Shown one piece after another: positions 1 through 4,040 of a stretch of 5,201 nucleotides of DNA. Origin of the DNA: Myxococcaceae bacterium (lineage in GTDB: Bacteria; Myxococcota; Myxococcia; Myxococcales; Myxococcaceae); NCBI GenBank assembly GCA_018262385.1, contig JAGSPQ010000343.1:1-5201 (forward strand), in the 5' to 3' direction. Under the pieces are notes generated by a model that saw nothing but the letters and a program-made list of their open reading frames with translations, had not been told where the DNA came from and ran no database searches. The position numbers and the translations under genes were made by a program. Every line of letters begins with the position of its first letter. The first letter of the stretch is position 1.

Positions 1-172
1 ACGGGGGGGGAATCGTGCCGCGGGAGAAGTCCTTCCTTCCGGCGGTACTGGCTCGGCGCTTGCGGGCCATGATCTGGCCAGGCTTGGAGATGGGCTGCTC
101 GATTTCGCCAGGAAGGGGCTCGCATCGCCGGGTCGGTGGTTGGGTCGCGGTCAAGCTGTCTCGAGCCCGCAC
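1..172 (-). CDS. Possible 5' fragment of a gene leaving the left edge
   Basis: On the minus strand a frame stays open from a GTG at 172 to the window edge, about 57 codons, with an in-frame ATG at 70. A purine-rich AAAGGAGGG stretch (complement of 175-183) lies just upstream of the GTG, but the gap of about 3 nt is shorter than usual, so the real start could be the ATG at 70. The ATG version begins MARKRRASTAGRKDFSRGT, a basic and polar N-terminus I do not recognise. Codon third positions in the last 40 codons are mostly G or C, as in neighbouring genes. The frame lies about 60 nt downstream of the acyltransferase stop on the same strand, so it could be the next gene of that transcript. The fragment is short and shows no domain, so this is a tentative call; the region may instead be non-coding. 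Confidence 0.3.
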   Translation of the reverse strand, partial: MRARDSLTATQPPTRRCEPLPGEIEQPISKPGQIMARKRRASTAGRKDFSRGTIPPP

Positions 173-231
173 TACCCTCCTTTCCCTGCGAGCACGGCTC
201 AACGGACGCGCATCGAAACCATCGGAGCCGG

Positions 232-1554
232 TCACACCGCGACGCGCGGGCGCAGCTCTTCGGCCACGGTCTCGATCTGCGCGGCGAGCGCCTCACCCTC
301 GGCGACCAGCCGCTCCTTCAGCCGCCGGCGGCTGCCGAGCACGAGGAACACCCGCGCGTCGCGCAGCGCGCTCGCCCGGCGCTCGAGGAACACCCGGGTG
401 AAGAGCGCCAGCGGCAGGGTGCCGAGCAGCGCCGCCAGGCCCGCCCCCCAGCCAAAGCCGAGCCAGGCGCCGACGGTGAGCAGCGCCCACCACAGCGGCG
501 CGAGCACCAGCAGGGTCAGCACCTTCACCGTCGCCTCGGTGTCGACCTCCGGGCGGGTGAGCCGCACCATCGCGATCGGGATCGCGTACGGGATCGCGAA
601 CAGCCCGATCCCCAGCAGCACCAGCGGCAGCCCGAGCAGCCAGAGCAGGTTGCGCAGCACGAACGCGCCGACCGTCGCCGGGCGGTAGGCGTAGGTCAGC
701 TCGCGGGCCCGGGCGTCGACCAGGCAGAGCCGGTGCTGAAACGAGAGCACCTCGCCTTTGATCCGCTCGAACCGCTCGGGCTGCTCGGCGCGCAGCAGCT
801 GCATTCCGCGGGCGAAGGCGCGCAGCCGCTCGGTGTCCTGCTCCGGGTCGCCGACCTTCAGCGCGTAGAGCGCCTCGGCGGTCTGAACCAACGGCAGGTC
901 TTCCCACTGCTCGAGGTTGAGGGTCACCGCCCGCAGCGCATCGGCGATCGCCTCGGTGAGCCTCCGCGCCGCCTCGCGGGGATCCTCTCCTTCCTTCGGG
1001 ACGAACGGCGCCGGATCGAGGATCGCCCCGACGTCGGCGCGCCCGCGCGAGCGGAAGAGATCCTTCTGCAGGTAGTTGAGCCCGACCGGCACGATCTTCA
1101 CCGGCGCGCCCTGCCGCAGCGCCTCGAGCGCGATCCGGGCGCAGCCGGTCTTCAGCTCGGCCAGCTGCGGCTCGGAGTGGCTCTTCCCTTCCGGGAAGAT
1201 CATGATCGCCCGCCCCTTCGTCAGCGCCTCGACGCTGGCGTTGAGGGTGCTGTCGTTCTTCGCCATGTCGCCGGCGTTGTCCTGGCGGCGGAACACCGGC
1301 AGCGCCTGCATCGCCCGCAGCATCCAGCCCAGCACCGGGATCTTGAACAGCGGCGCCTTGGAGAGGAACGTCACGTGCCGCCGGGTGAAGGCGAACACCA
1401 TCCCCGGGTCGACCAGCCCGTTGGGGTGGTTGCCGACGAAGATCACCGGCCCCGGCAGCGTCAGCCCGCCGTGCGGATCGCGAACCGGCTCGAGCCGGTA
1501 GAACAGCTTCAGCAGCAGCGCGACCACCGCGCGAAACGCCCGGTAGAACCACAC
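232..1554 (-). CDS. PlsC-type lysophospholipid/glycerolipid acyltransferase with C-terminal membrane tail
   Basis: Predicted membrane-bound acyltransferase that would move a fatty acyl group onto a glycerol-phosphate or lysophospholipid acceptor, as in phospholipid synthesis or remodelling; the exact substrate is not readable. The 440-residue protein has the four LPLAT blocks: NHPNGLVDP at about 42-50 (catalytic H43 and D49), FRRQD at 88-92, FPEGKS at 120-125 (glycerol-phosphate binding) and VPVG at 155-158. The His-Asp spacing is HX5D rather than the common HX4D, and the surrounding residues resemble the yeast Sct1/Gpt2-like subgroup. Residues 1-20 are hydrophobic and basic. Residues 190-290 are soluble and helical. 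Hydrophobic segments at about 297-330 and 343-387 give two to four membrane helices, a tail absent from ordinary 200-260-residue PlsC proteins. The start is GTG at 1554, with no good ribosome binding site. It lies 6 nt after the stop of the small upstream gene, which suggests translational coupling. The family is secure; AGPAT versus GPAT is not. Confidence 0.94.
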   Translation of the reverse strand: MWFYRAFRAVVALLLKLFYRLEPVRDPHGGLTLPGPVIFVGNHPNGLVDPGMVFAFTRRHVTFLSKAPLFKIPVLGWMLRAMQALPVFRRQDNAGDMAKNDSTLNASVEALTKGRAIMIFPEGKSHSEPQLAELKTGCARIALEALRQGAPVKIVPVGLNYLQKDLFRSRGRADVGAILDPAPFVPKEGEDPREAARRLTEAIADALRAVTLNLEQWEDLPLVQTAEALYALKVGDPEQDTERLRAFARGMQLLRAEQPERFERIKGEVLSFQHRLCLVDARARELTYAYRPATVGAFVLRNLLWLLGLPLVLLGIGLFAIPYAIPIAMVRLTRPEVDTEATVKVLTLLVLAPLWWALLTVGAWLGFGWGAGLAALLGTLPLALFTRVFLERRASALRDARVFLVLGSRRRLKERLVAEGEALAAQIETVAEELRPRVAV

Positions 1555-1560
1555 GTCAGC

Positions 1561-1773
1561 TCACTTCGGGTCTTGCCGCTTGAGGAACTTGTCCTGCGGC
1601 TCGTAGCCCGACCGCTCAAGCCGCTTGCGCTCGAGGGTGTCGGCCGCCGACTTGAGCATCGTCGAGAGCGCGCGGAGGCTCTCGGTGAACATCCGCTCGA
1701 GCTGGTCCTGGCGCTCCCGCTTGGCGGCGCTGGAGTTCTCGCGCCTGAGCAACTTGAGAAGTGGAAACCGCAT
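1561..1773 (-). CDS. Small charged helical protein, hypothetical, upstream of the acyltransferase
   Basis: A 70-codon gene starting at the ATG at 1773. An in-frame TTG at 1821 would extend it to 86 residues, but that start coincides with the ATG of the divergent reductase gene and has no clear ribosome binding site, so the shorter form is preferred. After a short N-terminal stretch (MRFPLLKLLRR) the product is rich in Lys, Arg, Glu and Gln, and residues about 15-55 form a probable amphipathic helix or coiled coil. It ends in a polar, basic tail (KFLKRQDPK). There is no signal peptide, membrane segment, Cys pair or recognised domain. The stop is 6 nt before the acyltransferase start and in the same frame, so the two are almost certainly co-transcribed. 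I do not recognise the family. A peripheral membrane or acyltransferase-associated role is only a guess from context and the basic amphipathic composition. Confidence 0.66.
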   Translation of the reverse strand: MRFPLLKLLRRENSSAAKRERQDQLERMFTESLRALSTMLKSAADTLERKRLERSGYEPQDKFLKRQDPK

Positions 1774-1802
1774 GCCGGGCCACCATATGGGAAAGTCCGT
1801 TT

Positions 1803-1809
1803 GGAGGAG
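1803..1809 (+). promoter_or_regulatory. Ribosome binding site fixing the reductase start
   Basis: GGAGGAG ends 11 nt before the ATG at 1821. The open frame extends upstream to a GTG at 1761, but only the ATG at 1821 places the Rossmann-fold strand MKKIGFLGMG at the very N-terminus, as is normal for this family. This site therefore decides in favour of 1821. Confidence 0.75.
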
Positions 1810-1820
1810 CAAGTCAGCCA

Positions 1821-2705
1821 ATGAAGAAAATCGGGTTTCTGGGGATGGGTCTGATGGGCAGCCGGATGGCGAAGAACCTCGCCGTCAAGGGCTTCACCGT
1901 GCACGGGTGGAATCGCACCCCGGCGCGGGTCACCGAGCTGGCCGGCGCCGGGGTGATCGCCGCCGCCACTCCCCGCGCGCTCGCGGCCGAGGTCGACGCG
2001 TTCTGCACCTGCGTCTCGGATCCGGCGGCGCTGCGCGAGGTCGCGCTGGGGCCCGACGGGCTGCTGGCCGGGGCGAAGAAGGGCCAGCTGTTCATCGACT
2101 TCAGCACCGTCTCGGGCGAGCTGACCCAACAGCTCGAGACCGAGTTCGGCGCGCGCGGGGTCGACTTCGCCGAGGCGCCGGTCACCGGCTCGAAGAACGG
2201 CGCCGAGAAGGGCACCCTGGTGATCATGACCGGCTGTACCCCGCAGACCTTCGCGCGCTGCCAGCCGATCTTCGGGGCGGTGGGCGAGAAGGCGATTCAC
2301 TGTGGCCCGGTCGGAGCGGCCACCCAGGTGAAGCTGGCCGGCAACGTGCTGATCGCCGCGATGCTCCAGGGCCTGTCGGAAGGGATGCTGCTCACCGCCA
2401 AGGCCGGGGTGGACGTGCGCAAGCTGCTCGAGGTGATCGCGGCCTCCGGCTTCCGCTCGCCGTACTTCGACTTCAAGGGCAAGGCGATCCTCGAGCGCGA
2501 CTTCACCACCCACTTCTCGATCGACCTGATGCACAAGGACCTCGGCCTGTTCCTCGACAGCGCCGCCGCCCAGCAGGTGCCGACCCCCACCGCGGCCTCG
2601 CTGCGGGAGACCTACAACCTGGCGCGCGCGGCGGGCAAAGGGGACCTCGACATCGGAGCGGTGATCACCGCCTTCGAGGTCCTCGCCGGTACCCGCATCG
2701 TGTAA
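1821..2705 (+). CDS. NAD(P)-dependent beta-hydroxyacid dehydrogenase, glyoxylate/succinic semialdehyde reductase-like
   Basis: A cytoplasmic 294-residue oxidoreductase of the 3-hydroxyisobutyrate dehydrogenase family, full length for the family. The N-terminal Rossmann domain (about 1-160) opens with GFLGMGLMGSRMAKNL (dinucleotide-binding GxGxxG at 8-13). The second strand ends in WNRT (30-33); the Arg there favours NADPH over NADH. Substrate-loop residues follow at APVTGSKNGAEKG (119-131), then the catalytic-lysine helix GAATQVKLAGN (K171, N175) and a C-terminal helical domain with KDL at 239-241. The SDP at 66-68, the SKxxAExG pattern at 124-131 and the closing GDLDIGAVI (274-282) match plant-type GLYR enzymes better than classical MmsB. 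Reduction of glyoxylate or succinic semialdehyde to glycolate or 4-hydroxybutyrate is therefore the best guess. A 3-hydroxyisobutyrate or tartronate semialdehyde substrate is not excluded. The gene stands alone, transcribed away from the acyltransferase pair. Confidence 0.95.
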   Translation: MKKIGFLGMGLMGSRMAKNLAVKGFTVHGWNRTPARVTELAGAGVIAAATPRALAAEVDAFCTCVSDPAALREVALGPDGLLAGAKKGQLFIDFSTVSGELTQQLETEFGARGVDFAEAPVTGSKNGAEKGTLVIMTGCTPQTFARCQPIFGAVGEKAIHCGPVGAATQVKLAGNVLIAAMLQGLSEGMLLTAKAGVDVRKLLEVIAASGFRSPYFDFKGKAILERDFTTHFSIDLMHKDLGLFLDSAAAQQVPTPTAASLRETYNLARAAGKGDLDIGAVITAFEVLAGTRIV

Positions 2706-2742
2706 ACCGATTAACAACCTTGTTGATTTACACATTTTCAAC
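2700..2742. repeat. AT-rich cluster of overlapping inverted repeats after the reductase gene
   Basis: Three short dyads overlap in an AT-rich stretch starting at the reductase stop codon. GTGTAAA at 2700-2706 pairs with TTTACAC at 2727-2733. AACAA at 2713-2717 pairs with TTGTT at 2720-2724. GTTGA at 2722-2726 pairs with TCAAC at 2738-2742. There is no G+C-rich stem followed by a T-run, so it is not a standard intrinsic terminator. It could be a protein-binding site or part of a promoter for the small gene at 2823; I could not find a convincing -35/-10 pair. Confidence 0.4.
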
Positions 2743-2775
2743 CGAGTGGCTGACCCACCGCGCCAGAGGATGAAT

Positions 2776-2794
2776 CCCCGCTAAACTCCCGGGG
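2776..2794 (+). other. Short GC stem-loop in the intergenic region
   Basis: CCCCG (2776-2780) and CGGGG (2790-2794) form a 5-bp stem with a 9-nt loop, about 28 nt before the start codon of the next small gene. No T-run follows. It may be a weak 3'-end structure of the reductase transcript, a leader hairpin of the small gene, or chance in GC-rich DNA. Confidence 0.3.
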
Positions 2795-2822
2795 ACTGCA
2801 TCACTTTACGGGGGTTAACTGG

Positions 2823-2993
2823 ATGGCGAATCCTGACGGCAAACTGGTGCGGCTGGAGAGCGGTGGCTGGGCGCAGTACCGCCGGGTTGAAGTCCAGGGC
2901 CCGCTCCCGCTGACGATGCTGGTGGCGGTCGAGCTGACCGACGAAGAGGTCCGCCAGCTGCTGCCGCAGCCCGAGCCCAAAGTCCTGCACTGA
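2823..2993 (+). CDS. Hypothetical 56-residue protein
   Basis: A short gene from the ATG at 2823 to the TGA at 2991-2993, encoding MANPDGKLVRLESGGWAQYR followed by about 36 more residues and ending in EPKVLH. A G-run (CGGGGG, 2809-2814) sits about 8 nt before the start and could serve as the ribosome binding site. Third codon positions are overwhelmingly G or C, as in the real genes around it, which argues for coding. The sequence looks like a small soluble beta-strand-rich unit (LVRLESGGWAQYRRVEVQG) followed by one helix (LTDEEVRQLLPQ) and a Pro-rich tail. No signal peptide, membrane segment, Cys pair or known domain is visible. It precedes the Holin-X-like gene on the same strand by 35 nt, so the two may be co-transcribed. 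Function unknown. Confidence 0.68.
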   Translation: MANPDGKLVRLESGGWAQYRRVEVQGPLPLTMLVAVELTDEEVRQLLPQPEPKVLH

Positions 2994-3028
2994 ATCCCGC
3001 TGGTACGTGAGCTGCAGTTTTTCCGGTC

Positions 3029-3430
3029 ATGTTGGGCCGAATCGAGCGCGTCGAAGGGTCGACTTTTCTGACCGGTGGCCGGGCGGTGGAGAACGGGTGG
3101 CCGGTAACTTCTGCGCCGCCGCCGCCTCCTCCTCCGTCGGAGCCCTCGATCGGTCGGGTGGTGGAGCGGTCGCTGAAGGAAACCCGAGAGCTGATCGAGC
3201 TGGAGTTCGCGCTCGCGTTCAAGGCCGTCTCCCGCACGGCGCTCGGGATGATGACCGCGACGATGCTGCTGCTGATCGCCGTCTCGGTGATCACGGTGGT
3301 GCTGGTGCTGGCCCTGGGGGGCAGCTCGATGATCGGCCTGATCGGCGCCGCGGTGCTGATCGCAGTCGGCGCCGCCGCGGGGGCGATCGGGATCGGCCTG
3401 CTGCCCAGGCCTCCTGCACGGTCTTCCTAG
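3029..3430 (+). CDS. Holin-X/DUF1469-like membrane protein
   Basis: Predicted small inner-membrane protein, 133 residues from the ATG at 3029. The N-terminal third is disordered and carries a run of seven prolines (about 30-37). An amphipathic charged helix follows ([21 protein letters not shown], about 43-63), then two hydrophobic helices at about 71-96 and 101-125 separated by a short GGSS turn, and a brief basic C-terminus. This charged helix followed by a two-helix hairpin is the layout of the 'phage holin family / Actinobacterial Holin-X' (DUF1469) proteins. Despite the name, these are usually chromosomal envelope proteins not shown to lyse cells, and no phage genes are nearby. The ATG has no visible ribosome binding site. 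An in-frame GTG at 3086, preceded by GGTGG at 3074-3078, would give 114 residues and may be the true start. Its stop overlaps the stop of the convergent cyclophilin gene. Family assignment is from topology more than motifs. Confidence 0.8.
   Translation: MLGRIERVEGSTFLTGGRAVENGWPVTSAPPPPPPPSEPSIGRVVERSLKETRELIELEFALAFKAVSRTALGMMTATMLLLIAVSVITVVLVLALGGSSMIGLIGAAVLIAVGAAAGAIGIGLLPRPPARSS
3050..3067 (+). terminator. Weak hairpin plus T-run, terminator-like
   Basis: GTCGA (3050-3054), an AGGG loop and TCGAC (3059-3063) form a 5-bp stem followed directly by TTTT (3064-3067). It lies about 57 nt downstream of the 56-residue gene and upstream of the alternative GTG start (3086) of the Holin-X-like gene. 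The stem is short, so termination would be inefficient at best, and chance is a fair alternative. Confidence 0.3.
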
Positions 3431-3930
3431 ACGGTGACCTTGATCACCTTCACCGGCGTCCGGGGAGCGTCGTTCGCATCGGTGGGCGTGCCCTCGATCT
3501 TCTTCACCACGTCCGCTCCGGAGACCACCTTCCCGAACACCGGGTGCCGCGAGTCGCCGGGGGTGAACCAATCGAGGAAGGCGTTGTGCACGGTGTTGAC
3601 GAAGAACTGGCTGCCGCCCGAGTTGGGCGAGCCGGTGTTGGCCATCGAGAGCGTCAGCGGCTCGTTCGACAGCCTGGCGGTGAACTCGTCCTTGATGTCG
3701 CCCCAGGGCGGGCCACCGGTGCCGGCCTTGGTGCTCTTGGGGTCCTTCGAATGCGGGCAGCCGAACTGCAGCATGAAGTTCTTGATCACCCGGTGGAAGT
3801 GGAGGCCGTCGTAGAAGCCGCTGCGGGCCAGCTTGAGGAAGTTCTCCGCCGTCAGCGGCATCTGGTCGGCGAAGATCTCGGCGGTGAAGGTGCCGAGCGA
3901 GGTCTCGAAGGTCGCGATGGGGTTGGGCAT
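3427..3930 (-). CDS. Cyclophilin-type peptidyl-prolyl cis-trans isomerase
   Basis: Cytoplasmic PpiB-like foldase catalysing cis-trans isomerisation of Xaa-Pro bonds. The 167-residue protein is a single cyclophilin domain with no signal peptide or linker, the usual length for bacterial cytoplasmic members. The active-site set is present: FHRVI (H46, R47), FMLQFG (F52, Q55), [14 protein letters not shown] (70-83), MAN (96-98) and SQFFVN (107-112, with Q108 and F110). After HNAFLDWFT (115-123) the chain carries a short extra loop, PGDSR, before H129 and the VFGKVVSG strand. This replaces the more common LDGKHTVFG and shifts the His. The start is ATG at 3930, with AGGA (complement of 3938-3941) 7-8 nt upstream. 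That ribosome binding site lies inside one arm of an inverted repeat, so translation may be structure-controlled. The gene converges on the Holin-X-like gene, sharing CTAG at the stops, and diverges from the lipoprotein gene. Confidence 0.97.
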   Translation of the reverse strand: MPNPIATFETSLGTFTAEIFADQMPLTAENFLKLARSGFYDGLHFHRVIKNFMLQFGCPHSKDPKSTKAGTGGPPWGDIKDEFTARLSNEPLTLSMANTGSPNSGGSQFFVNTVHNAFLDWFTPGDSRHPVFGKVVSGADVVKKIEGTPTDANDAPRTPVKVIKVTV

Positions 3931-3937
3931 TCGCGCG

Positions 3938-4006
3938 TCCTACCGCAAACACCTGATCTCCCTGAAACTTATTGGCGACTTGCATTGCGGTAGGTCCTTG
4001 ACCTAC
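3938..4006 (-). promoter_or_regulatory. Nested inverted repeats in the divergent intergenic region; possible RNA switch or shared operator
   Basis: Read toward the cyclophilin gene, the order is GTAGGTC, a 3-nt loop, GACCTAC, CGCAA, 36 nt, TTGCGGTAGG, then the start codon 9 nt later. GTAGGTC/GACCTAC (4006-4000 with 3996-3990) is a perfect 7-bp hairpin. CCTACCGCAA/TTGCGGTAGG (3994-3985 with 3948-3939) is a perfect 10-bp pair. The CCTAC segment is shared, so the two pairings exclude each other, and the second covers the AGG of the ribosome binding site. The layout resembles an anti-sequestor/sequestor leader. As DNA, the same repeats give three GTAGG half-sites between two divergent genes and could be an operator. 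The repeats are directly visible; the role is inferred. Confidence 0.5.
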
Positions 4007-4030
4007 ACGAGCGCACATCCGCTTCACCCG

Positions 4031-4037
4031 GGAGGGG
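4031..4037 (+). promoter_or_regulatory. Strong ribosome binding site of the lipoprotein gene
   Basis: GGAGGGG lies immediately before the ATG at 4041; the GGAGG core ends 5 nt from the start codon. It fixes this start, which is also the one that yields a proper lipoprotein signal peptide. Confidence 0.8.
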
Positions 4038-4040
4038 TTC

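Noticed and set aside
3..10. Run of eight G residues at the left edge as a functional element
   Set aside because: A single homopolymer with no associated structure; it could also be a sequencing weak spot.
195..230. CGGCTC/GAGCCG inverted repeat just after the acyltransferase stop, as a terminator
   Set aside because: Only 6 bp with a loop of about 24 nt and no T-run; expected by chance in DNA this GC-rich.
1784..1803. Promoter for the small minus-strand gene (TTGCTC, 17 nt, CATATG)
   Set aside because: The -10 match is only three of six, and the predicted start leaves a leader of about 5 nt. Too weak to annotate.
1561..1821. Longer, TTG-started form of the small minus-strand gene (86 residues)
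   Set aside because: Its start overlaps the divergent reductase start codon and no good ribosome binding site precedes it. The ATG at 1773 is simpler, though the long form is not excluded.
136..1824. Long plus-strand open frame of 562 codons across the acyltransferase and the small gene
   Set aside because: It is antisense to the acyltransferase, whose motifs are unmistakable. The translation is low-complexity Arg, Gln, Glu and Pro, typical of the reverse frame of GC-rich genes.
3029..3430. Phage lysis holin
   Set aside because: The topology matches the Holin-X group, but no endolysin, spanin or phage structural gene is nearby. Members of the group are commonly chromosomal envelope proteins.
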